Made by a program: the position numbers and the translations under genes
Part shown: piece after piece, positions 34,610 to 46,815 of the stretch
How positions within the stretch are numbered: position 1 is the stretch's first letter
Layout: each line of letters opens with the position of its first letter
Origin: Poa pratensis
Taxonomy: Eukaryota > Streptophyta > Magnoliopsida > Poales > Poaceae
Direction: 5' to 3'
Assembly (NCBI GenBank): GCA_947311845.1
Contig: CAMZMU010000107.1
Span: 41,421,172 to 41,485,171, forward strand
DNA length: 64,000 nt
Notes under the pieces: generated by a model
The model's input: the letters and a program-made list of their open reading frames with translations, nothing else
Databases searched by the model: none
What the model was told of the DNA's origin: nothing

Positions 34610-35008
34610 GTCTCTCTCTGGTCTTTAAAAGAGTGATATTTTGGACATCCACTACACTTTTTATTGGACGTGTGAAAATCATAAGAAAATCCTATGCCTA
34701 GATTAGTCTAAAAAATAGTCATTTTGTTGGACCAAAATTTAATGGTTTCTATAATTTATTGCATTTGCACTAATGATCAAGGTTACACTTTATTGACCAT
34801 GTCTCATCCAAATATACGTATCCTTTTAGAGACCGGATAACAAAGCATTAATTAGTGAAAGACGGCACCAATATTGTGTGTGAGTGTAATTAGGAATGTG
34901 ATCCAAAATTTTGTACTAGTCATGCACAAAATGGAGAAGAAGTGGGATAAATGGGTCCCGTTTTCGCATCCTTAAGTGTAATTGGTTGACACATATTCAG
35001 ACACATCA
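34610..35008 (+). repeat. PPR-upstream-like segment without a PPR gene
   Basis: It resembles the upstream regions of both large PPR copies: GCACTAATGATCAAGGTTACACTTTATTGACCATG-type sequence, and ACATATTCAGACACA just before 35008 (compare 57947-57961). It stops at the proposed Helitron insertion. This suggests that a PPR locus once lay next to the receptor gene. Confidence 0.5.
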
Positions 35009-37112
35009 TCGATACTATATAAAAGATGGACATCACCGCGGCCTCTCAGGCCACCTGCTACTATAGCTAGTAGCTACGGTAACGTATCCAGGCCTGCCTC
35101 TAATTTTGTGTCATACAATTTGTTATTTTTGCAAGCCTCTAATGCATGTCTTGTCTTTTACCTTGGGTTAGTTCTGCGTGATTTTTCTAATTCTTTGAGA
35201 TCAACATTCTTTTCTTTCATCTTGACATCTAGGTTACCTTTTTCTTATACCTGGTTTCCTTTAAATATCCCCATCTTATCTTTATTGTAGACAGTCCTTT
35301 GTAGCATTGTACATATATTTTTACTATTTTGTTCATATTTTCACTTCATCCTATCATGCTCATTTTCCTGTATAGGTTAGCACACTGTCTCTGAAATTGG
35401 CTGGTTTAAATTGCCATCATCGGTTCATACCATTCCTATTTAGTTGGCTTGGTGCACTTCCCAATCATCTTGATAAAACGCTACTTGATCTTGGATTCGA
35501 CGGATGTTTCCGTCCCGTTTTTCATGTCTCTTCTGTGTTTCTGTTACATTCACTTCAATAGTATTACCCAGCAAGTTCCTTCCCTTCCGTGTTACATTGT
35601 CTTTTCTTTTGTATTTCGTTGCATAGATTCGTAAAAATACAAGCTGCGAGGTAGCAAATTGAGTTGTAATGTGAGGTGATGTGCTAGCTGCTCCTGTGAG
35701 ATGTACCATGTTATATGCATAGGTAGATAATATACATTTTTTTCCAGTAACTACTATTGTTTTATGCATATGGATGTAGTAATTGTGTCGTTGCTCATTT
35801 CTATTGTTTATCCAAAGGACAATTTTTATCTAGTTATAATTTTGATTACTGTGAAAAGTATTTCATGAGTTGTGTGCAATTTAGCCTATGCAGCACTCAA
35901 ACAACAGTTCCACTGTCTCTCTTTTTCTCCAAATGAGCGTGCGGGCTATTTGTATCTAGCTAAACATACTACATGATTATATGAGTTACAAATTTTGGAA
36001 AAAATAATAAATTTCTACTTTTTTGGTTGTCCCGCGAAAAAATAATCTCCATGGTTTTCAAATGAATATGTTTAATTCTAAAGTAGATATATGCCACAAC
36101 TATTGCTTCACTGCACTATCTGTTTGGTCATTTCTTTGCCTGTAATTAATTTGCTTTGTTCCATTGATTTTTAGCATCTCATGACAACACTTCAGAAGAG
36201 AGGAAACCTTACTTCTGTGGCTTTAGATAATTTTGTTTTTCATGTTGTTTCCATACCATTTGTGTTGTCTCTTCATGCTCCTAAAGCCTAGCAAACGTTC
36301 CTTTCTTTTCGGATCATGTTAATCATCCTTTCCAGAGAGGCTACCACTATATGTTTAGATCATAGGGAAAATCATCTCAAGGAACATATTTATTTGACCT
36401 CAAAGTAACTAAGCTGACAGTCCTAACTTTGGAATGGCACATCTGTGTACCTTTAATGTGTGATGTTTACTTTGTACTTCTATATGGAGAAGCGCATTGC
36501 TATAAGGTTGATGTATCTGAGCGTTGACGTGTTACAGAATCAGGTTTTGTGCCTTTCCTGCAATGCTCATTTGGCAGCCGAGAACCCGGTCCGATGAATG
36601 CAGTGTTGTAGACTATTGTGTCTTGCTTTGTCATTGCCGACATGTCAATTTTTTCTGTTCATTTTCTCTTGCTGTTCTGTAGTTTATTCACGTCTTATCT
36701 TTCCCAGGTTACTGTCCAAGTCCTACCCCGCTTAACATGAAGAGTTGCCTCAGTTACAAGATCATCAATGACAGCGATGGTCGGGTGCTCTATGGACTTA
36801 CCCATATATGGTCATGCTGGTGCCTCCATCTGCCTATCATACCCACGCCAGTTGGTGCCAATTCTATATGTGTGTTGATGTGTACTTATTCCTATATGAT
36901 GTTCACCTATCTCTCTGACAGTTTGTAGACGTTGTAATGAAAGGGTGTAAATTGTATGTATGGAAAGCATTGTGTTTTTCTCTAAACTTATAGTGGCGCT
37001 AATATGTTTTTGACTGCTGTGTCATATTAATAATGTTTACCATAACGTTTTACACATAGAATACCACTGTCAAAGGCGGGTGGCACGCGACAAGCCGCTC
37101 CAGGGGATCTAG
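35009..37112 (+). mobile_element. Candidate second Helitron
   Basis: The 5' end TCGATACTATATAAAAG resembles the start of the 623-2270 Helitron. The 3' end GGGGATCTAG is preceded by a possible GCGG/CCGC hairpin (37078-37098). Flanks are A (35008) and T (37113), as the AT rule requires. The interior has cDNA-like, T-rich sequence with no long ORF. The ends match only loosely, so the call is tentative. Confidence 0.35.
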
Positions 37113-37244
37113 TCTCTCATAATAGGGTTGTGGACAGGAGGGCTTCTCTAGCAAACATGTGATCGCCGTCTCTACTTAATGCTCATGAGGAGTCAAGGAT
37201 ATCAGTAACGGTCCATGTGCTTCCCTTGCTCTTCTTGTATAAAA

Positions 37245-37550
37245 GAAGGACACAACTAATATGATTTGTATTGATTTTATAAAATTGAATGCGCATATTA
37301 GGAAAGAAAAAATTCCTATTCTTATGATCGAAGATATTCTTGATGAATTGCCAGGAGCTAATTTTTTTCACTAAGCTAAACTTCAGGTCTGTGTTTCATC
37401 TGATTAGAATGTCACCGGATGATATACCAAAAACATATTTTGGCGCATATGTTGTTCATTTTGAATATTTGCTCACGCCATTTAGGCTTCACAATTATTT
37501 TGCCACTTTTCAGTCACTTGTGAACTATGTTTTTCAGAAACTCCTTGGGC
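37245..37550 (+). pseudogene. Gypsy-type reverse transcriptase fragment
   Basis: Peptides KLNAHIRKEKIPILMIEDIL and, after a frame change in a T-run near 37365, FHLIRMSPDDIPKT and HFEYLLTPFRL..ATFQSLVNYVFQ match the Ty3/gypsy reverse transcriptase region just before the catalytic YxDD box. It is short, degenerate and lacks integrase, protease or LTRs. Confidence 0.8.
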
Positions 37551-38219
37551 TTGCTGAGCAGCCAACAGTCGTACACCTCTGTCCAACACCAACGCTGTTG
37601 TAGGGAATGAGCCTCTGGCCAAGGATGAGAAGGGTTGGAGAGACATAATCAATCTTGGGTCTTGAGGAGCAGGCACATCTTCTGCGATTTGGATCAAGTG
37701 ATGGCGTGGTGGTAGGATTTGGGGTGCTGCCCTAATTTGGGAAAGGGGTAGGAGTTGGACGGACACTAGATTGTCGATGAGATGGTGACATCCAACCAAA
37801 GGCATTGTTGAAAGTAGAGGAAAGATGAAGATTGGGGCTAGGAGATGCCAAATCTGGAGAAGAGAGGATTGAGAGAGTTCTGGTTGTGTCTTGGGAAGAA
37901 GGGGCCAAGGGAGAGAGAGCATGGTGACATATGAGACGAAAGGTGGAGGTACGGGGATGGAGAAGACGGATGAGGAAGGGACATGCAAGGTTCTAAAGGC
38001 GGTATATCACCATTCGCCACTAAGACAATGTCTGAGCGTAGAAAAAAAGAGATGTAATGTCTGAGCGTAGAAGAAAAGAGATGGAAAGCCACAAAAGAGG
38101 TGAAGCGTCAAGTGGTGGTGTGGGATCGGAGTTGGTCGTAAACAAGGCAGAGCCTGTGCGGTGTGAGAGAGAGATAGGGCTGCATACTACAATTTTTTTT
38201 AAAGACGATGGATGTAGAA
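37551..38219. other. Spacer with no recognised gene
   Basis: A 168-codon minus-strand frame (37482-37988) is Pro/Leu/Ser-rich and shows no known domain. A 30-bp tandem duplication (AATGTCTGAGCGTAGAA) lies at 38028-38090. Confidence 0.4.
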
Positions 38220-38668
38220 AAAAAGTGTGAGCAACCAGGGTTGGGTTGGTATTGTTGGTTGTACGTGGCCCAAGATAACTGACGGGTTGGGATTAAGGCC
38301 ATCTCAGAATTCAAGGATCACATATTCACATGTGATTGGATGACCCAACTATATGACGTAAAGGGCTTGAAAATATTCGTCAATGATACTCCCTCCATTT
38401 CTGAATGTAAGGTGTATAGTTTTCTGCACGAATATTAAGATATGAGTATTTGGCGTAAGGTGGACTCATCTTCTTCTGGAAAAAATCGGGAGATATGAGT
38501 TCCTAATAGACACAAATTGAAAACAATACACCCTATACATTAGGATTCATTTTTTGCTGGGTAAAATAGTCCATAAATTGCATTATACCTTATATTTTGG
38601 AATTTTTCTGAAAAAACTATACACCTTATATCAAGTAACGAAGGGAGTAGTATTTTTAAGATAGAGCA
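38220..38668. repeat. Left copy of a repeat flanking the LTR-like segment
   Basis: GACGGGTTGGGATTAAGGCC and the following 30 bases, then AAATATTCGTCAATGATA, match 49362-49400 and 51026-51043. The right-hand copy is longer and is interrupted by a MULE. This copy contains the Stowaway at 38389-38647. Confidence 0.65.
38389..38647. mobile_element. Stowaway MITE, 259 bp
   Basis: TA duplications flank it (38387-38388 and 38648-38649). Terminal inverted repeats of about 35 bp begin CTCCCTCCATTTCTGAATG and CTCCCTTCGTTACTTGATA, both followed by TAAGGTGTATAGTTTT. The paralogous site at 51040 lacks the element. Confidence 0.88.
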
Positions 38669-40520
38669 TGTGGGTACCCCGGACTAGCTGTCCGAAATAC
38701 CCGATTATACTTAACACAACGATCCCATGATCAGTATGTCGTTGCACATAATCTGAACTGAGTACCATAGTTTACATCCATTACAATACCGAATTTAAAG
38801 TCTTACAGATACGGTCATACAGACCAAGTCTTACATAGGTGCCTTCATGGGCCACACCAATTTATTCAGCGGAACTAAGGCGTAGTAGAACGATACATCC
38901 TAGCGGCAACAACCCGACAGGCAGCTGACTTATGAAGATCCCTAGGTCGCGTAGTCGGCGCCATACTCCTCCTCCACATAGGCCTCCTCGAAATCTGGCT
39001 AAGACAATAGCCAGGGACGAAACCAATATGAGTACAATTTGGAATTGTACTCGCAAACTACCCCAACATGAACATGCACCAGTTTTAATTTTATTTTCTC
39101 AACTTTTAATCATTAACAACATCTCTATATCTTTGTTGAAGAAGATAAGAAGAGTTTTAAAACTTTTCCTCAGCAAAACCACCTTGTCGATAATTCTCCA
39201 AACCTCCTCCATTTCTCCGACCATAGCCCTTCATGGTCAAACCATCTTTAACAACCTCATACCGATCCGTTGGTATAGTTGTATAAAACACTTCCCACTT
39301 CATTTTCTTTTTAAAGCAAAAACTTTGTAAAACTTGCACATGGTCTTAGGACAGCCTCCCAACTGTCCATATCCGAGGACTCGGCTATTCGAATAGTTTT
39401 ACACTCTGCAGAGGTAGCACGCTTTTCCCACATCCATCCGGCAACTCATCGTGTCAGCCACGTCCCGCCATACCAGGTGTATGCGGAGTTGAGTCACCGG
39501 CCGTAGCCTGTCCTTTGCTCATGCTAGTATAGGATCCTGCCCTTATGACACTTTCCATCAACACTTAACCCAGTCCTTCGGAATCTAAGTGTGAGGACTC
39601 ATAGTTTTTCCCGGCGGTTTATGGTGGAACCTTCTATCCTCCACACCAACGTGTGAGGACCCAGGTCAGGGGGTAGGTCACCGAACCATCCCCTCATGCA
39701 TAACGGAGTCATCTCCGTCGATGAGCCATCCCATACTAATATGAGCAAATTATATGACTAAGCCCCATTCCCATATGGGGGTAAATGTGGTCGCACAGGG
39801 TAGGGTTGGTCGTCATAGTACTAGGACACAATGTGCATTTTTCATAAAACCACCACTCTCCACTTTTCCACTTCAGCACCGACATCTCGGCACACCACAA
39901 TCCATCCAAGGATTTTCAAATAAGCTTTGAATAAACCATGAGTTTTCCATCCTATAATTTTGGTACCAACTACCTCTTACTTCTACATAGGTGGCAAAAT
40001 AGCTTTTCATAATTTTTGAAAAGATGTTTAAACCATTGTTGCTCCTGAGTAAAACATGTGGATTAAATAGATGTTCATAATTATGTGCATGATCAGAGAG
40101 TAGCTTGCCTTGCTCGACAAAGTAACCTTGGTCTTGATCTTCAGGTTCAACAAATTCCCCTTCCTCTATAAATCCGACAACGTTCTCGTCTAAGTAATAA
40201 ACAAACAAACACAAACAATCACTAAAACTACTCAATCAACATCACAACATTACAATCTTAAGTGCTCTAAATAGCCACTGCACATATCAAACAACACACT
40301 TTGGTTTCAAATTAATTGAGTTAAGCATTATTTATTTATGTCTTAAATATGGCAGAAACTTGTTGAACATGTTTAATTGCACAACTTAAGTTCTGTTGGT
40401 CACAAAAATACAAACTAAATTTCTACAGAAAGCTACTGGTGTGTAGAAGACAACACAATTTAGTTTGGATTATTTGGAGTTACCAAACTCCCTACATAAT
40501 TGTTTTAATCCAGTATCTTA

Positions 40521-42269
40521 ATAATCAAGTTTTAGCTTTTTAGATTTGTGGCACAAACTAATATACTCAAATGCCCAGGCTAAGCAGTCATGTATGGTTC
40601 TACTCTTGATGAAACCATACTGGTTCTTATGGATAGCTGCAATGATCACTCTCTGCATTCTGTTGGCCAACAGTTTGGTCAGGAGTTTGAGTGTAATACT
40701 AACCAGTGAGATAGGTCTGTAATCACTAACAGCTTCAGGACTGGTCTTCTTCGGAATCAGAGTGATATATGCAGCGTTAATGCTGCGAATATCCAAATTG
40801 CCCTCATAGAACTGAAAAGCATAGGCTATAGAACTGCTCCTTAACTTCATGCCAACATTTCTTCAGAAAAGCCCCATTAAACCCATCAGGACCTGGGGAT
40901 TTGTCGGTTGGCATGTGTTTAACAATATCATCAATTTCATCCTTGGTAAAAGGCTCCTCTAAGCTGTGAAAATCGATTTCAGGATTTGGTGTTATCAAGC
41001 TATCAAGTTGGAACTGCATTTCAGGGTTATCTGTACAGCCAATTCTGTCCTTGAAACTATGCCATATAATGGCAGCCTTCGCATCATGATCACATACTAG
41101 AGTGTCGTCAGCTGTTTTCAAATAGGCAATAAAATTATTCCTGTAACTCTTGGTGGCATAGGTGTGAAAAAACTTGGTATTCTCACCCCCTAGCTTAGCC
41201 CACCTAATTTTGGCTCTATTCCTCCAATAAATCTCTTTGCTTCCAGGAGCTTAGTGAGGTGAATTTTAAGAGCATACCTAAAATTCTTTTCCATGAGTGA
41301 CAGAGGCCTCTGTTCCTCCAGACCATCCAGCAAAGCAAGCACATAACTACAAGTATCAATCACCTTATTAAGTTGTGAAAGGGTTTTGCTCCATTTTTTC
41401 AGGCCATATCTGAGGGATTTAAGTCTAGCAGTAATGTCTTGAGCAGCATTATAATAAATACCAGTCCGCTGCCAGTGAGAAACCACTGTATCATGAAAAC
41501 CAGGAAAATCCAACCAGTAATTTTCAAATCTGAATATCTGAGCTTTTGGGATATCATTGCTAACTTGAATTTTGATTGGGACATGATCAGATGATAATTT
41601 AGCAAGTGGTGTGGCAAAAGTGTTGGGGAAAGTAGTGGTCCATGCGGGAGATGTGAATATCCAGTCAAGCTTTTCAAGTAGTGGATCAGCCTGCATATTA
41701 CTCCATGTATATGATCTCCCATTTAATGGGATTTCTACTAAATCGTGCTGACTGATAATTCGATTGAATAGCAGCATGGTATTAATATTCCCTCCTCCCC
41801 TGTTTCTGTCCTCAGGTCCTCTGATCATGTTAAAATCACCAAGTATCATCCAGAAAGGCATAAGTGAAGTATCAATGCTCTGTAACCAGTCTGTAAAAAT
41901 CACTCTTTCTTCAGGTATAGTAGGTCCATAAACATTTGTGATATACCAGACATGTGCACTCAATTTACAAATAAGCTGAACAGTAACATGATATCTCGAG
42001 GTGCTAATAATTTCCCCAGAAAAGAGGCTACCATTCCAAATTGTGATGATGCCACCTGAACTACCCACGGAAGGTGCATAAGCAAAATGGTCAAATCTCC
42101 TTGGGCAAAATTTTCTGAGATATGTGTGATCAAAGTGATCTCTTTTAGTCTCTTGAAGGCATATCACATTGCAATTTGATTCATCAATTTTCTGCTTAGT
42201 GTCATCCCATCTTTGCTGAGAATTAATCCCACGAAGGTTCCAGTCAAATACTGTCCAGTGTCTACTCAT
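40521..42269 (-). pseudogene. LINE ORF2, 5' part: endonuclease and start of reverse transcriptase
   Basis: From about 42269 (MSRHWTVFDWNLRGINSQ) the frame encodes an APE-type endonuclease: NVICLQETKRDH, GGIITIWNG, YGPTIPEERV, WMILGDFNMI and LSSDHVPIKI. At 41236-41238 a one-base shorter homopolymer (AAA on the minus strand where AAAA keeps frame) ends the frame at 41190. Two further frames carry the linker and the RT start (TDKSPGPDGFNGAFLKKCW, then AAYITLIPKKTSPEAVSDYR, PISLVSITLKLLTKLLANRM). It ends at the left target duplication, where the inversion begins. Confidence 0.88.
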
Positions 42270-42589
42270 TGGGAAACCATTGGGGGTACGACCAGTGGTA
42301 TATAAATAATATACACCACATACACGTGCACGTGCACATATCTTTGCAAGTGACATATGCAGTGAGTACAACAAGAGAACCACAAAGATAAACTGCAACC
42401 AGCACCACACAGAGAAAAATAACCCAGGTGTAATAGCAAACGAGTTCATAACATATCACAAGTGACATGCTGATAGACAGGGTTCTCAATATTACAGAAA
42501 ACAAATCAAACTGACTGACTGACAGATAGATAGATGGTTTCTGAGAAGAGGACATGATGAGCAGCCTCTCCGATCTGCTACTGCATGGT

Positions 42590-44590
42590 TTATTCCGCGC
42601 TATCATTTGAACTGTCATAATTGAGGTTATCCTCAGAAACATCGCTAGGATGCATCTGGCAAGCACCTGCACCAAGTCCCTGGATGATGTCAATAGACAG
42701 ATGTGGAGGCGGGGGAGCTGCAGTATCAATAATCTGGGCTTCGTACATATTCTCTGTGTCATCCGCATCCTCATCCACATCCTCTTCAAACTCAGCCGAT
42801 GGACCAGCTTCAGTGTTTTGTGTCCCATGCTTAAATCCAGCATTCAATATAGCAATTCTGGTGCTTCTTCTAACAGAGGTGACAGTTCTTGGTGTTTTTG
42901 CCCTTCTCTTTCTGGATATTTGCACAGTTTTCTCTGTATTGACCCCATCATTACAATCAGCAATAGGGTCACCCGCATTGATCATCAGTTTCCTCCTTAC
43001 ATACGTCCTTAATGCACCAAACTGCGGCACATAAGGAACTAGAGAAATAGAGTAAATAGCAGGGGTCATGTCAACCGACAGATTCTTCCTAACATTCCTT
43101 CCTTCACCCAAAGGGCAGATCTTATTACAGAAATCAATAAAGTTTCGGCCAAAGAGCTGAAACTCCATCTGTGTGCACCTCGCAAACTTGTCAGCGAAAG
43201 GGTCCGGTGAGCTGAACTGAAAAAACATCGTTCTTGCCAACGAAACATACAGAGGATCACTGTTAACATAGGGAACAATTGTCAACTCTGGTTGCGCTTC
43301 TTGATCATTATCTAGAAGAGCCAGTTGAAGATTATCTTGAGTGTGCAGAACATTCAGTTCAGAAGTTGGAGAAGCATTGCTTTCAGGTACATCCAGCACC
43401 AAATGCGCAGCACTTGCATTAAAATCTGACTCAGAGGAAGATGAACTAAAAACTGTAACTGAATCAGGCCAAGCTTGCATCGTACAAACAGTAAGGTTGC
43501 TTCTTGGGGAAGAGTTTTGAGGATCCCGGGATTTAGGTATCCAAACTTTGCGACTGCGGCAGTTTTTCGCAGAGTGGCCCAGCCCTTTGCACTTGCCACA
43601 TACCACCTTAACCCATTGCTTCCTTACCCGACTGGAGATCTTCTTTTCCTGCTGGATTGGACCTAAAGAAACCACATACGTGCAAGCAGTATCTTGGTGG
43701 CCTACAAGCCCACATTTTGCACATTTATTCAGCCGTCGATAGATATATTCCACTGGCGGGGTTTTAGGCACGTGAACAGCTTGTGCCACCTCATATGCCG
43801 AATAATTCGATTTTAACAAATCTAAAATAGTCAGGAGCAAGGAATCCGGGATAGAATCAAACTGCCTTTTTTTAAAATTACTGCCCACAAATCTCGCCCC
43901 TATGACTGCGGTTGTAACCAACGGAACCGAAATATTTCCAACCATCACTGACGGTGAATTATTCTGCAGCTGATCGGAAGAAGGGTTACCCTCAAAATAC
44001 AGTGACCCAAATTGCAATTTACTAGACGATTCCATCGGAAAATTCACTGACCCAAACTGCAATTTACCGGATGATTCCACAGGAGGTTTGAAGCCAAATT
44101 TAGCAAGTTCACTAACAGATGATCCAGCATTCTGCTTTAAGAAATCCAAATTGGGCCTGAAGAACGTCGGACTTCTATGAGAAACATCCAGAATTTCACA
44201 ATCTGAAGAAACCACTTGCTTGTCTAGTGAATGGGAGGATTCCTTAAAGCCACGGAAGAGATTGAAGTGGGAGATAAAGTCTGGCCACACGCGATCACGC
44301 AGGGAATAAATGAAATGGTCAACTTTGTTTGAATCCACCGAAAACCGAAATCTTCTATCAGACAATTGAAAGACCTTGAAACCAATCCGATCACCTCCAA
44401 TACAGCTTTGGAGAGCAAGCCCCACAGATTCAACCGAAAGCACAAATGATGCAGACGAAAAGCAGACCACCAGAAAGAACTCTTTGGAGGATGGGGAAGA
44501 GGAGAAGTGAACTGTAGCTCCATATCGACGACGCACCTGCGCCTCGACCGCAAGGCTGGGCATGAAGTCCCAATGAAGGAGGCTGTCCAT
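42590..44590 (-). CDS. LINE ORF1, gag-like nucleic-acid-binding protein (666 codons)
   Basis: An intact frame encodes MDSLLHWDFMPSLAVEAQVR at the start. The middle has two CCHC zinc knuckles: CAKCGLVGHQDTAC and CGKCKGLGHSAKNC. The C-terminal half is acidic and Ser-rich. Plant L1 ORF1 proteins bind the element RNA to form the retrotransposition particle. It lies in the inverted 5' part of the LINE. Its completeness suggests a fairly recent insertion. Confidence 0.88.
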   Translation of the reverse strand: MDSLLHWDFMPSLAVEAQVRRRYGATVHFSSSPSSKEFFLVVCFSSASFVLSVESVGLALQSCIGGDRIGFKVFQLSDRRFRFSVDSNKVDHFIYSLRDRVWPDFISHFNLFRGFKESSHSLDKQVVSSDCEILDVSHRSPTFFRPNLDFLKQNAGSSVSELAKFGFKPPVESSGKLQFGSVNFPMESSSKLQFGSLYFEGNPSSDQLQNNSPSVMVGNISVPLVTTAVIGARFVGSNFKKRQFDSIPDSLLLTILDLLKSNYSAYEVAQAVHVPKTPPVEYIYRRLNKCAKCGLVGHQDTACTYVVSLGPIQQEKKISSRVRKQWVKVVCGKCKGLGHSAKNCRSRKVWIPKSRDPQNSSPRSNLTVCTMQAWPDSVTVFSSSSSESDFNASAAHLVLDVPESNASPTSELNVLHTQDNLQLALLDNDQEAQPELTIVPYVNSDPLYVSLARTMFFQFSSPDPFADKFARCTQMEFQLFGRNFIDFCNKICPLGEGRNVRKNLSVDMTPAIYSISLVPYVPQFGALRTYVRRKLMINAGDPIADCNDGVNTEKTVQISRKRRAKTPRTVTSVRRSTRIAILNAGFKHGTQNTEAGPSAEFEEDVDEDADDTENMYEAQIIDTAAPPPPHLSIDIIQGLGAGACQMHPSDVSEDNLNYDSSNDSAE

Positions 44591-44747
44591 TGTTGACGGG
44601 AGGATCAGATCACGCCATGGCTAGGGCTGCCCAACTCCAAATCGATGGGACGGGAGAAGCGGCGGCTGGCCCCAGAAGTCGAGTTAAGTCGGCGGCCGGC
44701 GGCAGAGCTTAGTGCGGGGGCAGCCGGCGGCCGGCGAGGGAGCCCAG

Positions 44748-44772
44748 CGCGGGGGGGGGGGGGGGGGGGGGC
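44748..44772. repeat. Poly(G) run of about 20 in the LINE 5' UTR
   Basis: An uninterrupted G run in the GC-rich 5' leader of the LINE (poly(C) in the sense of the LINE transcript). Its length is probably unreliable in any assembly. Confidence 0.7.
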
Positions 44773-44861
44773 CGGAGGTGGGGGATCCAAGAGCGGCGGT
44801 GGCGGCCGGCGGCCGGCTAGGTCATAGGCTTTTTCATCGCCGGTCTTGTGCGCCTCACTCT

Positions 44862-46745
44862 TAGAAGGTTAAGCTGGATTTTGAAAAGGCATTTGATAAA
44901 GTCGAATACAATGCCATCCTGTTAATGTTAAAGCATCTTGGATTTGGTGAGAGATGGCTCGGTTGGATCAGATCTATCCTTTACTCAGCATCTACTTCAG
45001 TGCTTCTTAATGGTGTCCCTGGGAAGAAAATTATTTGTAAAAGGGGTGTCAGGCAGGGGGGTCCTTTATCACCTTTGCTTTTTGTTTCCACAACTGAACT
45101 TTTGCAATATGTAATTAATGAAGCATGGAGAACAGGGGAATTGGAACTACCACTGGATAGTTCCTTTGGTTTGGATTATCCTATCATCCAGTATGCGGAC
45201 GATACCATCCTCATTATGCCAGCATGTCCGGATCAGCTACATAGGCTAAAGGTCAATTTCAGTATCCAGTCTTGCTTGAAAAATTCTCTGCTTCCACCGG
45301 ACTAAAGGTCAATTTCAGTAAATCCTCCATGGTCCCTATCAACATTGATACTGCTCGATGTGAGGAATTGGCGATTACTTTTAATTGCAAAGTGGAATCC
45401 CTCCCCTTCACATATCTTGGTCTGCCTATGGGGACTACTAAGCCAAAGACGGAAGATCTCATTGGTATACTACACAGAATTGACAGGAGACTTGTGGGTA
45501 TTGCTGATACACTCTCATATGATGGTAGGCTTGTGGTGATAAAAGCTATCATTAAAGCGATCCCTAATTTTGCCATGTGCACTCTGAAACTGCCTCTCGG
45601 TTTTTTGGATTATGTTGAAGGATCTTCCAGAGGATTTCTTTGGAGAGGGAAAGATATAAACGAAAAAGGTAAATGCCTGGTGAAATGGGAAAAGGTTTGT
45701 AAACCTAAAAAGGCTGGTGGCCTTGGTGTGCTGAATTTGAGAACACAGAATATCGCATTGCTGATGAAAAAATCTGTTTAAGTTCATGAATAAGGAGGAT
45801 ATTCCTTGGGTGAAGCTTATTTGGCAAGCTCATTATGCTAATGATAAGCTCCCACAGAATTCTGCTATGTGTGGCTCATTTTGGTGGAAAGACTGCTTAA
45901 AACTCTTACATTCTTTTCTGGAGATTGCTGCATGCTCTCCTGGTGAGGGATCTACAATTAGAATGTGGATGGATCAGTGGTCAGATGATATTTTGAGAGT
46001 CAAGTTTCCACATCTATTTTCATTTGCGAAAGATCAAAACTTTTCCTTGAAGAAAGCAGTTGACATCTGTTGTAACGAGGATATATATGACATGTTTCAC
46101 CTACCAATATCACAGGTTGCAGCTCAACAATGTGATCAGCTTGCCAGCGTTTTGAATGACAGGAATGGCCATCAGAGCCTTGATAATTGGACACTTGCAG
46201 GAACCAACAAAAAATACTCATGTAAAAGAGTATATGCTACGCTATCTTCTGATGAATTGGCTCCCACTCCAATGAAATGGATATGGAAATCCTGTGTTCT
46301 GCCTAAACACAAATTCTTTTTTTGGCTGTTGCTTCAGGATAGACTGAATACAAGGGACCTCCTGGCAAGGAAAAAATTTCAGATTGAATCTTATGATTGT
46401 GTACTTTGCTCAGAGGGTACTACTGAAGATTTCCGGCACCTGTTTTTTGAATACGATTTCAGCAGGAATTTCTGGTGGAAGTTAAATCTGGAATGGAATA
46501 CTGATTTGGATTTGATCAACATGCTGATTGATGCTCGAAAAAGATACAATCTTGTTTGCTTCAAGGAGTCCATGATCGTGGGCTGTTGGAGCTTATGGAA
46601 CCATCGGAACAGGTGCATCTTTGATGGGCACAATATCGACCTGGACATTTTTTTTCAAGTCTTTTTGTCTTCTTTTTCTCTTGTTAGACATAGAGCTAAA
46701 CCATCTCTTAAGGAAGGGATGACCCTTTGGGTAGACACTTTATGA
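44862..46745 (+). pseudogene. LINE ORF2, 3' part: reverse transcriptase core and zf-RVT
   Basis: The frame starts LDFEKAFDKVEYNAILLML and includes GVRQGGPLSPLLFV and the catalytic YADD (QYADDTILIMP). A 12-bp-scale local repeat (TAAAGGTCAATTTCAGTA at 45247 and 45304) shifts frame, and an A6 run at 45767-45772, one base longer than expected, breaks the next join. The last frame (45786-46745) carries the zf-RVT region (WKSCVLPKHKFFFWLLLQDR, CVLCSEGTTEDFRHLFFEY) and ends at 46745. Reverse transcriptase is interrupted only by small indels. Confidence 0.9.
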
Positions 46746-46789
46746 ATGCCTCTGTAATAACTGTGTGAGTTTTTGAGAAAATAGAAAAT

Positions 46790-46815
46790 TAAACAGTAGG
46801 GATTTTCCCTACTGT
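46790..46815 (+). other. LINE 3'-terminal hairpin before poly(A)
   Basis: ACAGTAGGGATTTTCCCTACTGT forms a perfect 9-10 bp stem; GCGCTTC and the poly(A) tail follow. The truncated insertion at 7584-7797 has an analogous palindrome (GGCAAAGCTTTTGCC) at the same place. Probably the structure recognised by the LINE reverse transcriptase (inference). Confidence 0.6.

Noticed and set aside
44748..44772. Poly(G) tract as a functional G-quadruplex
   Set aside because: Possible, but it lies in a LINE leader and its length is the least reliable kind of sequence; nothing else supports a role.
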